DNA of 64,000 bases from Actinokineospora iranica (GTDB lineage: Bacteria > Actinomycetota > Actinomycetes > Mycobacteriales > Pseudonocardiaceae), in contig NZ_FMZZ01000013.1 of the NCBI RefSeq assembly GCF_900101685.1, positions 1 through 64,000 of the forward strand. Reading direction: 5' to 3'. Below, one piece after another: positions 15,416 to 24,646 of the stretch; the stretch's first letter is position 1, and each line of letters opens with the position of its first letter. The notes beneath the pieces are model-generated. The model saw only the letters and a program-made list of their open reading frames with translations. It was not told the origin of the DNA and made no database searches. Position numbers and translations under genes: made by a program.

Positions 15416-17989
15416 TCAATGTATCGGCTTGGCGGGTTCACTTGACTGCGATCGGCCGCCGGGGTCGCGCAGCGGGACCTGCCGCCGGGATACCGCAGCG
15501 GCGTAGCCCGCGCGGGTGTTACCAGCGATGTCATTCCATGCGGTGGCGGTCCCGGTGTGCAAGTTGAGCAGGTCGCACAGCACCGTCGCGGGCAGCTGAG
15601 CGGCCAGGTCGATCAGCGCAGTATTTCGGCTCAGCCGTGCTTGGATACCCAGCCGGCTCAACCTGCGCATCAGTTGCCGGGCGCTGATCGGGCGGCCGGG
15701 CGCGCCTCCCGGCAGAAGCCAGGTCAGCTCGATCGTGCGGCCCACCGCAGCGCGTCCGTGGCGACGGTCGACCAGGTCCAGCAGCAGCGCGTCCAGCGGC
15801 GGGGGCAGTGCGAGGGGTTTGGTGCCCAGGCGGAGTTGGACACCATGGTCCGTGACCCGCTGGGTGAGCTGGTCGAGGGTCAGGGTGGCGATCCGCGCCA
15901 GCGGCTGGGCATAGAGCAGCAGAAGCAAGCCGGCAACTCGGTCGACGGTGTCCAGCGCGTCGTCGTGCAGTAGCCGACGAGCCAGGGTCCAGCGTTCGTC
16001 GGCCTCGATGAACACCGAACGCAGATTTTCCTTGACATAGATCGGAATCGTGATGTCGCTCGCGTGTCCACGCCGGACGCACCACAGCACGAAGTTGCGG
16101 GCGCTGTAATGGTAGCTGGTGCCTTCGGCCAGCCACCGGTCGATGTCGCCCTGCCCGCAACCGGCCAGGGACTGGCCGCGAGTGTGGAGCCAGTCCAGCA
16201 GGCGCACAGCGACACGCGCCTCGCGTTTGACCACCACGGCCTGCTCGAACGTGCTGCGCCGCTGAGGGAATCCTCGGCGCAGCCGCCGCAGGTGATGCCA
16301 GGTGACGAAGCCGCGCACGATCTTGCGCTCGGCGCGGTCGTCGATCCGGTCCAGAAACGGACCGAGCCATTGTTCGATGGCGGCAAGGTGTTCGTCGCGA
16401 TCGGGCAGCACCCGGTGCGCGACCAGCGTCGCGCGCAGCCGGGTGACGGCCTGTGGGTGGTCGAGGCCATCGAGCAGTGTGTGGGTGACCGGCCCGTCCG
16501 CCGCGGCGATCGCGGTGAGCACACGGCGGGGCGGTGCCTCACGCAGCCACAAAAGCACGCTGTACGGCTCGCTCGTCGCAAGTGCGTCCACGATCGGGAC
16601 GACGGCCGGGCGGAGCGCGCCGGTGCTGTCGCTGAGCAGATCACGCAGCAATCGCAGGCACGCGCAGCGGGTGCACAACCCGTGGTGGTACAGCCTCTCA
16701 AAGGTGCCGCACTCGCTGCAATGCCGCAGCGACACGGGATGCACGTCGAAGCACGACCGGCACAGTGGGCCTTCCGGCGAGCGTCCGTGCACCGGTTTCA
16801 TCTGTCCGCACTGCGCGCAGGTGTCGCTGCGCTGGCTGCAACTGCCGCACACCCCACCGCCGTCTGCGGTACGGGTCTGCACCAGTCGCACGGCGCCGCA
16901 CCGCACACAGGTCTCCGGTTCCCGCCTCTGACTCGTGCACGCCCCGCAGCGCGGCGTGTCCGTGGCGGCGAGGTAGCAGGGCTTGGGCCGGCCGCAGATC
17001 GAGCACGTTCCCATCGGCGGCTGGTAGCAGCGCGGGCACAGGGTCTCCTCGGAGTTGTTGACCACCGGTGTCGCCTGCCGACCGCAGCGGGTGCAGCGCT
17101 GGAAGTTGAGAGGATCCTGTCGCGTGCACGTGTGGCAGATCGCGTCACCGTCGCGCGAACGGGTGGCGATCCGCTTGGTGATGCCGCACCGGCCGCACTG
17201 TTCGGTCCGCGGCTGCTCATAACAGCGTCGGCAACACCGCGTGCCGTCCCGCCGCCAGCCGAGACGGTTCTGCTCGCCGCACAACGGGCAGGCAGGCAGG
17301 GTCACACCCTCGGCGCCGTGCGAGACCAGCGCGCCCAGCAGCGCCAGCAGACGTGGCGAGCCCTGGGCACCGTCGCCGGTGAGCAGAGCAGGGTTGTCGT
17401 CCAGATCCCAGGCCAGCCGCTGCTGCTGGGCTGGCAGTGGAACTGCCTCCACGATCAGCGCGGCGAGGTCGTCCTCGGCCAGAGCGGGATCAAGCTGATG
17501 GACGTGGCGGGCGATCTGGTCCACGGGATCGCCGTCGGTGGCCGGCGGACAGCTCTGACACCGCGGAGTTCCGTCGCGGTCCCGGTAGACGACCCCGGTC
17601 TTACGGCCGCATTTCCCGCACACGGCTTCCCGTCGTTTGATCGCGCACCAGCCGCAGATTCTCCGGTTCTCCTCGTCCAGGCTGGTCAGCTTGTGCTGCT
17701 TGCCGCATCCGGCGCACTGGGGACGCACGACACGCGTGGCGCCCCGTGCCAGCAAGGCGCGGATCAGCATCCCGACGAGCTTGGGACCTTCCGGGCGCCC
17801 CGAGGTCAGCAACTCCGGATCGGTGTCGAGCGCCTCGGCCAGGGCCCGCATTCGCGGCTTGAGCCGCACGACTTCACCGACCGCCGCACTGATCTCAACA
17901 GGATCGAGTTCCGGTTCGATCGCGGCCACCACCTCGCAGATCACCGTGTCCGGGTCGGTGACGAACCGAGGTTGATCGACCTCGGTCAC
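15416..17989 (-). CDS. Multi-zinc-ribbon protein with degenerate tyrosine-recombinase-like tail
   Basis: The product has 857 residues. After a helical N-terminal part, nine Cys-pair zinc ribbons follow in series between about residues 100 and 470 (CAGCG, CGKC, CPLC, CGRC, CTRC, CSIC, CVRC, CAQC, CSEC, each with a partner pair). The C-terminal 300 residues resemble a phage-integrase fold: LLYAQPLARIATLTLDQL matches the first catalytic-Arg region, and RLSRLGIQARLSRNTAL and LLNLHTGTATAW sit where HxLRH and LGH would be, without those residues. GTGA overlap with the gene before it shows coupling. It probably assists the integrase as a DNA-binding factor. Confidence 0.7.
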   Translation of the reverse strand: MTEVDQPRFVTDPDTVICEVVAAIEPELDPVEISAAVGEVVRLKPRMRALAEALDTDPELLTSGRPEGPKLVGMLIRALLARGATRVVRPQCAGCGKQHKLTSLDEENRRICGWCAIKRREAVCGKCGRKTGVVYRDRDGTPRCQSCPPATDGDPVDQIARHVHQLDPALAEDDLAALIVEAVPLPAQQQRLAWDLDDNPALLTGDGAQGSPRLLALLGALVSHGAEGVTLPACPLCGEQNRLGWRRDGTRCCRRCYEQPRTEQCGRCGITKRIATRSRDGDAICHTCTRQDPLNFQRCTRCGRQATPVVNNSEETLCPRCYQPPMGTCSICGRPKPCYLAATDTPRCGACTSQRREPETCVRCGAVRLVQTRTADGGGVCGSCSQRSDTCAQCGQMKPVHGRSPEGPLCRSCFDVHPVSLRHCSECGTFERLYHHGLCTRCACLRLLRDLLSDSTGALRPAVVPIVDALATSEPYSVLLWLREAPPRRVLTAIAAADGPVTHTLLDGLDHPQAVTRLRATLVAHRVLPDRDEHLAAIEQWLGPFLDRIDDRAERKIVRGFVTWHHLRRLRRGFPQRRSTFEQAVVVKREARVAVRLLDWLHTRGQSLAGCGQGDIDRWLAEGTSYHYSARNFVLWCVRRGHASDITIPIYVKENLRSVFIEADERWTLARRLLHDDALDTVDRVAGLLLLLYAQPLARIATLTLDQLTQRVTDHGVQLRLGTKPLALPPPLDALLLDLVDRRHGRAAVGRTIELTWLLPGGAPGRPISARQLMRRLSRLGIQARLSRNTALIDLAAQLPATVLCDLLNLHTGTATAWNDIAGNTRAGYAAAVSRRQVPLRDPGGRSQSSEPAKPIH

Positions 17990-18330
17990 GAGGGATCGCG
18001 AGAGATCCGCGCGCGCTTGGGTCGGAATGACCCGACACCGGGATCAGCGTTCCCGGCGCTGCCCGCCGCAGCCTTGCGGGTTCGTGCCGCGCCGGAGGCG
18101 GCCACCGGCTCGATGAGGTCGTTCATCGCGCAGTCCAGGATGTCCATCAGTGCGACCAACGTCTTCAGGCTGAGACGTTCCGGCTTCTCCACCACAAGCC
18201 GGTAGACCTGGCTCGCGGACAGGTTGATGCCGCGCTCGGCCAGCAGCGGGCTCAGGTCTGTTGTGGAGAACATTTCTCTGGTGGCCATGATCTCCCGCAG
18301 GTGCCACCGGTAGTCCAGCTTCGCGGTCAT
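17986..18330 (-). CDS. Small XRE-type helix-turn-helix protein
   Basis: A 114-residue protein with a Cro/C1-like HTH: LREIMATREMFSTTDLSPLL, then RGINLSASQVYRLVVEKPER and LSLKTLVALMDILDCAMNDL. The C-terminal tail is basic and disordered. It overlaps the integrase stop by ATGA and the next gene by GTGA, so the three proteins are made in fixed proportion. It is likely a regulator or directionality factor for the integrase. Confidence 0.75.
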   Translation of the reverse strand: MTAKLDYRWHLREIMATREMFSTTDLSPLLAERGINLSASQVYRLVVEKPERLSLKTLVALMDILDCAMNDLIEPVAASGAARTRKAAAGSAGNADPGVGSFRPKRARISRDPS

Positions 18331-19448
18331 CCCATCTCCTCACCCTCATCGCCCAGCGCCCGGTCCAACGCCTTGCGCATCATGGTGTTCATGAAGTCCG
18401 TGCTCACCCCGGTGTAGATCGCGGTCGTCGACGCGAACCGGTGGCCAGCCTGGTCTTGTACGAACTTCGGGTCGGCCCCGTCCTCGATCAGGTGCGTGAT
18501 GTAGGAGTGCCGCAGACAATGCGGAACCAACTCCTTGGGCAGCCCCAGTTCGTCCCGATAGGACGCGAACCGGCTTTCGATCTCCCGCGGTCGCAGCCGA
18601 CCGCCCCGCTCGGTCAGCCACAGCGCTGGATGACCCGCCGACTCGAAGCGCGGCCGGATGTTGGTTACGTAGTCCTCAACGGCCTCCACCGCCCACGGCA
18701 TCACACTGGCCACCGTCCGACGACGTGGAGCCGAACCCTTGGTGCGCTTGCCATAGCGCACATGCAGTGACCCGAACCGGCCCAGCTCGGGCGCCTTCGG
18801 GTTGCGATAGAAGTCGACCGTGTCCAGTTTGGACGTCTCGGTGCAGCGCAAACCCCACCCGTACATCACCTTGAACACTGTCGCGTCTCGGTAGGCCGTC
18901 AACGCGCCCTTGCGTCCCAGTCGCACCGCTCGTTCCACGCGCTCGTCCGCGAAGTCCAGCAGCAGCTGGATCTCCTGCCGGGTCATCGGCCGCCGACTCG
19001 CGTTAGCCTCAAAGTCCACGAGATGTGCCGCAGTGTTCCACTCGTGACACACCTGCACCGGATGCGTTCCGAACCGCTGCTCGCACTCCGTCGCCCAGCG
19101 GTAATAGGGGGAGGTGATGTAGTCACAGAACTGTCGAAGAGCGACCTGGTAGCTACGAATGGTCGACTCCGCCTTGGCTTCCTCGCCGATCAAGGTCGCC
19201 ATGAACTCGTCCACCTGACCAGCGCTCCACCGCCAGGGATACTCCTCGGCGAACAACACGAACCGGCGCACAACCGCCTCGCGATCCCTGATCGTCTTCG
19301 GCTGAAGGCGGCGTCCGCCACGCTGCTGCTTCGCCCACCCCGACAGCATCGCCTCCAACACCGCATCCTCGGGATGCAGCAACGCAACGCCGCCAACCAG
19401 CTCAAGTCGAGCCGATCCCGGTGGCTCCTCACTTCCAAACACGCACAC
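18327..19448 (-). CDS. Tyrosine-type site-specific integrase
   Basis: The length of 373 residues is normal for phage-type integrases. The N-terminal SAM-like DNA-binding part contains QLLDF-type helices. Catalytic residues are visible as YGWGLRCTETSKL (Arg I), HCLRHSYITHL (His-x-x-Arg), AGHRFASTTAIYTG (His/Tyr region). The GTG start follows AAAGGGGG. It is the first gene of the coupled triad and lies at the right end of the 8-kb insertion, facing inward. Confidence 0.85.
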   Translation of the reverse strand: MCVFGSEEPPGSARLELVGGVALLHPEDAVLEAMLSGWAKQQRGGRRLQPKTIRDREAVVRRFVLFAEEYPWRWSAGQVDEFMATLIGEEAKAESTIRSYQVALRQFCDYITSPYYRWATECEQRFGTHPVQVCHEWNTAAHLVDFEANASRRPMTRQEIQLLLDFADERVERAVRLGRKGALTAYRDATVFKVMYGWGLRCTETSKLDTVDFYRNPKAPELGRFGSLHVRYGKRTKGSAPRRRTVASVMPWAVEAVEDYVTNIRPRFESAGHPALWLTERGGRLRPREIESRFASYRDELGLPKELVPHCLRHSYITHLIEDGADPKFVQDQAGHRFASTTAIYTGVSTDFMNTMMRKALDRALGDEGEEMG

Positions 19449-19606
19449 CCCCTTTCACTGGATGCACGCATCTTGCATCAGATGACAGACAAGCGCAAAA
19501 CATGCAGGTCAGCACGCTGGCACATGCCATGTATTGCGGCTAGCGTTCCGCCGGTGACCAGTGCTCGCTCAGGGGTCGGTCATGCATCTGACGCAATTTC
19601 ACGGGC

Positions 19607-19816
19607 TTGCGGCATGTGCTGCCGATGATCACCGCCGCCGGGGTGCGCTACATCCAGGTCGCCCGCCGTGGTCCCTTCGAGGGCGACGGGGTCGACGTCC
19701 TGTCCGACACCAGGTCGCCGACGCGGCTGCAGATCGTCGGTGCGTGGACGTTGGCCCACGAGATGCTCGACGGGGGCACCCTCGTGCAGTCGGCCGGTCC
19801 GCGGAGGTGCTCGCTT
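19607..19816 (+). pseudogene. Middle part of the interrupted PP-loop ATPase gene
   Basis: This piece reads RHVLPMITAAGVRYIQVAR, then VDVLSDTRSPTRLQIVGAWT and AHEMLDGGTLVQ, ending near RRCSL. It continues the fragment at 11276-11601 exactly in orientation and frame. The family's C-terminal part, expected after the CS(I/L) motif, is missing beyond about 19816, so the gene has lost its 3' end as well. The 90 bases up to 19904 hold nothing recognisable. Confidence 0.65.
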
Positions 19817-19904
19817 CTCTGCACCAAGCAAGCCGACATGCCAGAGTGGCTATCGAAGCTGTTGCTGCAACAGTGGTCGGACTGTGTCTGCGGTGTGTGT
19901 CCAG

Positions 19905-22900
19905 TTATGCGCCGCTGTGCACGAGCGCCGCCCACAGGTCGGGGCGGTCGGGGTGTTCAGCGCGCAGGTCCAGGGTGACGTGGCGCAGGGCGTGAGCGGG
20001 CTGATCGGCAGCCGGTGGGGTGGGCAGGCGGTGGTAGAACGCGGAGGCGGCGGTGGCCGCGATGTGGTCGTGAAGCGGCCAGAGGCTGGCGATGACGTGC
20101 CGGAATCCGGCCATTTGGAACGCTGAGGCGATGTGGAGGGACTCGTCGGCGTGGTCCCATCCACCCTGCGCTGTGGAGCAGGCGGACAGGTAGGCCAGGT
20201 CGGCGTCGGCGAGCCGCATGCGGATGATGTCGGGTAGGAGCAGGGTGTCGTCGTGCAGGCATAGCCCACCACGGGACGGAGTGGCGAGGTCGGCGTGGGC
20301 GTGGCAGGCGAAGTGCGCCCAGGTGGCCGTGGGTAGGACGGAGCGGACACGTGCGGTGGTGGCTTCTTCGTCTGCCAGCGCTGGGGTGTCGGGGTGCATG
20401 GCGTGCAGGGCGGCAGCCTCGGCGGCGGTCCCAGGCAGGTCGGGCAGGTTGGGGGTGCGGGTGAGGGCGACGGTGAGCTGCCGCCGGGTTGAGGCCGCCG
20501 GACGCGCACGAGTATTGGCCAAGGCGCGCAAAGTGGGGGTGTACGAGGACACGACCTTATCGAGGGCATCGGGTTGGCCGGAGTGGCCAGCGGCGTGGAA
20601 GGGAAACAGGCCGAGCAGGCCGATAGGCAACCACCACACCCGCAGCGGTTCATCGGTGTCGTCCGCCGCAGGGAGGGCGTCGAGCACGGGTTCGACGATG
20701 GCGTCCCACAACCAGCCGAGGATGTCGGCCACTACTCGCCGTCGGCGCAACGTCCCTGACAGCAGCCGGCTGTCATGCGCGGCTATCAACATTTCCCGCG
20801 CACGGACCCATACCTCCTCGGGGTCGAGGCCGGGCAGGGGGATGCCCGTGGGTTCGGCGTCGCTGGTGATGATGATCGCGTCGCTGCGGAGCCCGCCAGC
20901 GTTGACCATAACTACCGCGCCGCCAGCTGTGGCTGGCTGCAAATCTGCGAGACGGGGCGGCCGCTGGAACCGTTCGAAGCCGGGGCGCTGGCGGATCTGG
21001 GCGAGCAGTTCGTCGTGCTCGGCCCACAGGCGCTTGCGGGTCTCGATCTCCTTGATGGCATCGGCGGCGCGGCCGCTGCCAGCTGGGGCGTTGAGTTGGT
21101 CGCGGATCTGTTGGAACTGTCTGCCCAGACCGGGGTCGGCGTCGTTGAGGTCGCTGAGGTCGGTTCGCGCGTCCATCTGGGCGGCGAGCAAGACGCCCCG
21201 GCCCGACTCGGCGGCGTCGACCGCGCCGGTGAGATCGTTGAGTGCGCAGTGGGCGGCCACCGCATCCCCCACCAATCCTGACCGTTGACCAAGGATGTGC
21301 TCCTGATCCGTCCACGTGCCCTCGCGGGGCGTGGACAGCGGCAGCATGGCCACTGCTGCATCGAACAGTTCCACAGCGGTGGCCTGTTCGCCCTGTGCAT
21401 ACGCCAACTGGCCGAGGCTCTGTGCAGCTTTGAGGCGCTGTGCCGGTGGGGCAGTTGTGGCCGAAACGACGTGATCGGCAAGTGCTCGCAAGGTTGTCCC
21501 GCTGACGTCATGCCCGGACCGCTGGAAACGCCTCAGGTAGGCGGTGCCGAGGTTGCTCAGGAACATCGCGCTGCGGGGGTGGTCGGCGGGGATGAGTTCG
21601 AGCGCTTGCTCGGTCAGCTCGATCGCCCGCTCCAAGTCCGCCATGGTGCCGGTGCGCTCGAACCGTGCCAGGTAGGGGCCGCCAAGGTTGGCCATGAACA
21701 AGGCTCGCTCGGGGCGATCCGCAGGCGTGGTGTCCAGTGCCTGCTCTCCTAACCCGATCGCCCGCTCCAAGTCCTCCGCCGCACCAAGACGTCGAAATCG
21801 CCTCAAGCGGGCAGTGGCGAGGTTGATCAAAGGACCTGGTTGATCGGGGTGGCCTGCGGGGATGAGTTCGAGCGCCTGCTCGGTCAACTCGATCGCCCGG
21901 TCCAAATCCTGTGCCGCGCCAAGATGCTCGAACCGTGCCAGGTGGCGGCCGCCGAGGTTGGCCCTCAGCGAGGCTCGCTCAGGGTGGTCCTCAGGTGTGG
22001 CGTCGAGTGCCTCCTCTCCCAGCTCGATGGCCCGCTCCAGGTCCGCTACCGCGCCGACACGCTCAAACCGTTCTCCGTAGGCGGTGCTGAGGTCAGCCAG
22101 GTGTATTGCCCGGTACGGGTGATCGGGGTCGACCGCGTCGACGAGCTGCCCGCGCACCTCGATGGCCCGGTCCAAGTCCGCCGCAGTGCCGAGGCGGTCG
22201 AACCGCCGCATGCGCACGAGGCCAAGGTTGGCCAAGCACCGCGTTCGTTCGGGATGGTCTGCACGGGTGGTGGCGAGCGCCTGCTCGATCAGCTCGACCG
22301 CCCGATCCACATCCGCCACGCGGCCAAGGCGCTCGAAACGCCTCAGATGGGCAAGGCCGAGATCCGATAGGAGCGCCGCTTGACCGGGGTCGTCTGCGGG
22401 ACCGAGGTTGAGCGCCTCCTCGCCCAGCTCGATGGCCCGCTCCACGTCCGCCATAGCGCCGTCGAGGTCGAACCTCCTCAGGTAGGCGGTGCTGAGGCCG
22501 GACAGGAGTGTTGGTTGATCGGGGCGGTCAGCGGTGGCGAGCGTCTGCTCACCCAGCTCGATCACCTGGTCTACGTCCGCCACGGCACCGAAGTACTCGA
22601 ACCGCTTCCAGTGGGCGGCGCGGAGGTTGAACAAGAGCGAGTTTCGGTACTGGTCGCCGCCTGGTGTGGCGTCGAGGGCCTGCTGAGTCAAGCTGATCGA
22701 CCTGTCAAGGTCCTCCTTCCCGCCAATGCGCTGGAACCTTGTCAGATAGGAGCGGCCAAGGTAGCCCAGGCGCAACGCCAGGTCGGAATGGCCGGAAGGG
22801 GTGGCATCGAGCACCTGCTCACCCAGTTCGATCGCGCGGTTCAGATCCGCCGCCGTTTCCAGCCGCTCGAACCGCCTTAGATGGGCGAGACCGAGGTTGG

Positions 22901-23666
22901 ACAGGAGCGTTGCCAGGTACGGGTCGTCGGCGGAGGTTGCGTTGAGCGCCCGCTCGGTTAGCTCAGCCGCCAGGTCCAGGTCCGTCATCGCGCCCGCGCG
23001 CTCGAATCGCACCAGGCAGGCGCGGCCGAGGTGGGCCAGGCACCCTGCCTGGATCGGGCTGCCAGCGGGAGCGGCCTCCAGCGCCCGCCGACCCACCGAA
23101 ATCGCCCGGTCCAGATCCTTCTCCGCGCCGGTACCTTGGAACCGCCTCAGGTGGGCGCGGCCGAGGACGTGCAGATGCCACGCCCGGCTGGGGTGGCCTT
23201 CGGGGGTGGCTGGCACGGCGGTGGCCAGCAGGACAATAGCGGCCTCGGCCAGCATCACGTCGGTGTCGGCGGCCGCATCCTCCACGAGGTCGAAGGCGAG
23301 CGCGGTTTGCTGGTCGATGTCGGCGTCGGGCCCGATAAGGGCGTGCAGCGGGGCGGGGATGGCGCCGGGGTCGTCGGCCAGCGGAGCGCAGAACACGACG
23401 GCCCGAGCGAGGTCCCATAGGCGACCAGGGCGGGGTGGCGTCGCCACGGTGCGCAAGAAGAACAGCCACCCTAAGGCGTGGTGGGCCACCGCCAGCCGCC
23501 TGCGGTCCTCAGATTCCGGGCGCCCTGTGCTCCTCGTCCGCGCTGCCCGCCAAAGCCTGTCGGCCTCGGCCAGGGCCGCTTCATCCATGACAGCACCAGC
23601 CTCGCGGGTTTCCCTGTAGGCATCAAGCCGCCATCGCACTTGCCGCGTCAAGTCGTCGAACGACAT
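19905..23666 (-). CDS. TPR-CHAT protease (caspase/separase-like)
   Basis: A 1253-residue protein. After an N-terminal helical part, thirteen tandem helical repeats of about 45 residues (LGLAHLRRFERLG...DLDRAIELGEQAL) run from about residue 165 to 745. The last 250 residues are a CHAT domain with the catalytic dyad in WAHFACHAH (His about 1122) and AYLSACSTAQGG (Cys about 1163). CHAT proteins are clan CD cysteine proteases often in conflict or cell-death systems. ATG follows GAGGGGG. It is the third gene of the operon beginning at 24994. Confidence 0.85.
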   Translation of the reverse strand: MSFDDLTRQVRWRLDAYRETREAGAVMDEAALAEADRLWRAARTRSTGRPESEDRRRLAVAHHALGWLFFLRTVATPPRPGRLWDLARAVVFCAPLADDPGAIPAPLHALIGPDADIDQQTALAFDLVEDAAADTDVMLAEAAIVLLATAVPATPEGHPSRAWHLHVLGRAHLRRFQGTGAEKDLDRAISVGRRALEAAPAGSPIQAGCLAHLGRACLVRFERAGAMTDLDLAAELTERALNATSADDPYLATLLSNLGLAHLRRFERLETAADLNRAIELGEQVLDATPSGHSDLALRLGYLGRSYLTRFQRIGGKEDLDRSISLTQQALDATPGGDQYRNSLLFNLRAAHWKRFEYFGAVADVDQVIELGEQTLATADRPDQPTLLSGLSTAYLRRFDLDGAMADVERAIELGEEALNLGPADDPGQAALLSDLGLAHLRRFERLGRVADVDRAVELIEQALATTRADHPERTRCLANLGLVRMRRFDRLGTAADLDRAIEVRGQLVDAVDPDHPYRAIHLADLSTAYGERFERVGAVADLERAIELGEEALDATPEDHPERASLRANLGGRHLARFEHLGAAQDLDRAIELTEQALELIPAGHPDQPGPLINLATARLRRFRRLGAAEDLERAIGLGEQALDTTPADRPERALFMANLGGPYLARFERTGTMADLERAIELTEQALELIPADHPRSAMFLSNLGTAYLRRFQRSGHDVSGTTLRALADHVVSATTAPPAQRLKAAQSLGQLAYAQGEQATAVELFDAAVAMLPLSTPREGTWTDQEHILGQRSGLVGDAVAAHCALNDLTGAVDAAESGRGVLLAAQMDARTDLSDLNDADPGLGRQFQQIRDQLNAPAGSGRAADAIKEIETRKRLWAEHDELLAQIRQRPGFERFQRPPRLADLQPATAGGAVVMVNAGGLRSDAIIITSDAEPTGIPLPGLDPEEVWVRAREMLIAAHDSRLLSGTLRRRRVVADILGWLWDAIVEPVLDALPAADDTDEPLRVWWLPIGLLGLFPFHAAGHSGQPDALDKVVSSYTPTLRALANTRARPAASTRRQLTVALTRTPNLPDLPGTAAEAAALHAMHPDTPALADEEATTARVRSVLPTATWAHFACHAHADLATPSRGGLCLHDDTLLLPDIIRMRLADADLAYLSACSTAQGGWDHADESLHIASAFQMAGFRHVIASLWPLHDHIAATAASAFYHRLPTPPAADQPAHALRHVTLDLRAEHPDRPDLWAALVHSGA

Positions 23667-23729
23667 GCCGAGCCCCCTCTAGTCGTCCCAGGGCTTGTCG
23701 TGCCGCATGATGCCTTCGTGACCTTGCAT

Positions 23730-24641
23730 TCATCGTCCTTTCCGGATCAAAGCGGTGAGTTGTTCGCCTTCGGCGATGCTGAGTGGACCTACCGCACCCG
23801 GTTCGCAGACGCCGAAGGCGACCGCCAGCGCTCGGCCGTGTAGGTCGACCGCAGATTCGGACAACGCGGCCAGGTCAGTCATCGCACTGCGAGCGCGAGC
23901 CCAACCCGTGATACCGACTCCCGCACCCACCACTGATGCTGGCCACCAGAAGATGCCCAGCATCAGATACGGCCAGGCCCAGGTTCCGATGGCGACGGCG
24001 GCAGCAAACGCCGCGTGGGCCGCTGTTATCTCCGCACGGGTCGTGTCAGGAAGCACCAGCCACAACCGCGGCCAGGCGAACGGTAGGTCTATGCCGTAAC
24101 GGTGCAGGGCAATGCGCTCGACGGCATGGACACGGTCACCCATCCAGGTGGGGCGACCCGGCTCGGCATACGCAATCCGGTTGGCCTTGTCGGCTATGAG
24201 ATCGATCTGAAGCTGCTGGTCGGGCGAGCGAGACTGATGGGGATGCTCCCGCTCCAGCGCGCGCCGCTGCTCGACGCAATGCTCCCAGCGGGCATGCCTC
24301 CGGCCTACCCGCCACCGACGTATCGGCGCGAGCGGGCCCAGCCACTGGCCAAGCCAGAGCACTCGGGTAATCCCCGCCAGGGACTGAACCGCCAGTCCGG
24401 TGCCGCCAGCCGCAAGCAGGACGGCGACGATCACGACGGCTTGTGTGCCACCCGACTGGCGGCCCATCGCTAAGGCGGCGGCCGACACGGCCCCGGTCAG
24501 CTCACGCCAGTCCAGGGCATGCGCATGCCCCAGTTCGACCGCCCACCATACGGTGACCATGACCAACGCGCCGGGCACCACTAAGAGAGCGACCCACTGA
24601 TCGGCCAGTTTCTTCGCCAGTTCCTGAAAGAAGCCGCCCAC
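23730..24641 (-). CDS. Membrane protein of the CHAT operon
   Basis: The product is about 303 residues from the GTG at 24641; an alternative GTG at 24683 would overlap the previous gene. There are hydrophobic segments near the N-terminus (WVALLVVPGALVMVTVWWAV), about residue 85 (VVIVAVLLAAGGTGLAVQSL) and two around residues 210-260 (AWPYLMLGIFWWPASVVGAG). The central cytosolic part is basic and His/Arg-rich. No family recognised. Its position between a zinc-ribbon protein and a CHAT protease suggests a membrane effector, anchor or substrate. Confidence 0.65.
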   Translation of the reverse strand: MGGFFQELAKKLADQWVALLVVPGALVMVTVWWAVELGHAHALDWRELTGAVSAAALAMGRQSGGTQAVVIVAVLLAAGGTGLAVQSLAGITRVLWLGQWLGPLAPIRRWRVGRRHARWEHCVEQRRALEREHPHQSRSPDQQLQIDLIADKANRIAYAEPGRPTWMGDRVHAVERIALHRYGIDLPFAWPRLWLVLPDTTRAEITAAHAAFAAAVAIGTWAWPYLMLGIFWWPASVVGAGVGITGWARARSAMTDLAALSESAVDLHGRALAVAFGVCEPGAVGPLSIAEGEQLTALIRKGR

Positions 24642-24646
24642 CTGAC

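Larger units (their letters stand above)
11602..19608. mobile_element. About 8-kb insertion with integrase triad and redox cassette
   Basis: The ends are defined by the break in the PP-loop gene between about 11601 and 19609. Cargo on the left is a TetR regulator, a short-chain dehydrogenase, a medium-chain reductase and an alpha/beta hydrolase. On the right, reading leftward, are a tyrosine integrase, a small HTH protein and an 857-residue zinc-ribbon protein. I found no clear terminal inverted repeats or target duplication, and the redox cassette could have arrived separately. Confidence 0.65.

Noticed and set aside
16064-18205. Long + strand open frame of about 700 residues
   Set aside because: It is antisense to the zinc-ribbon protein and the XRE gene; its composition is a mirror of Cys/Arg codons and no motif is present.
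11602-19608. Terminal inverted repeats of the 8-kb insertion
   Set aside because: GCTCAGGTGATC near 11645 and GCTCAGGGGTCGG near 19566 look alike at first, but the match is short, direct rather than inverted, and unequal in distance to the ends.
21500-23200. Regular DNA-level periodicity resembling a repeat array or CRISPR
   Set aside because: It is the coding sequence of 13 TPR-like units in the CHAT protein: the period is about 135 bases, there are no identical repeats, and the reading frame is continuous.
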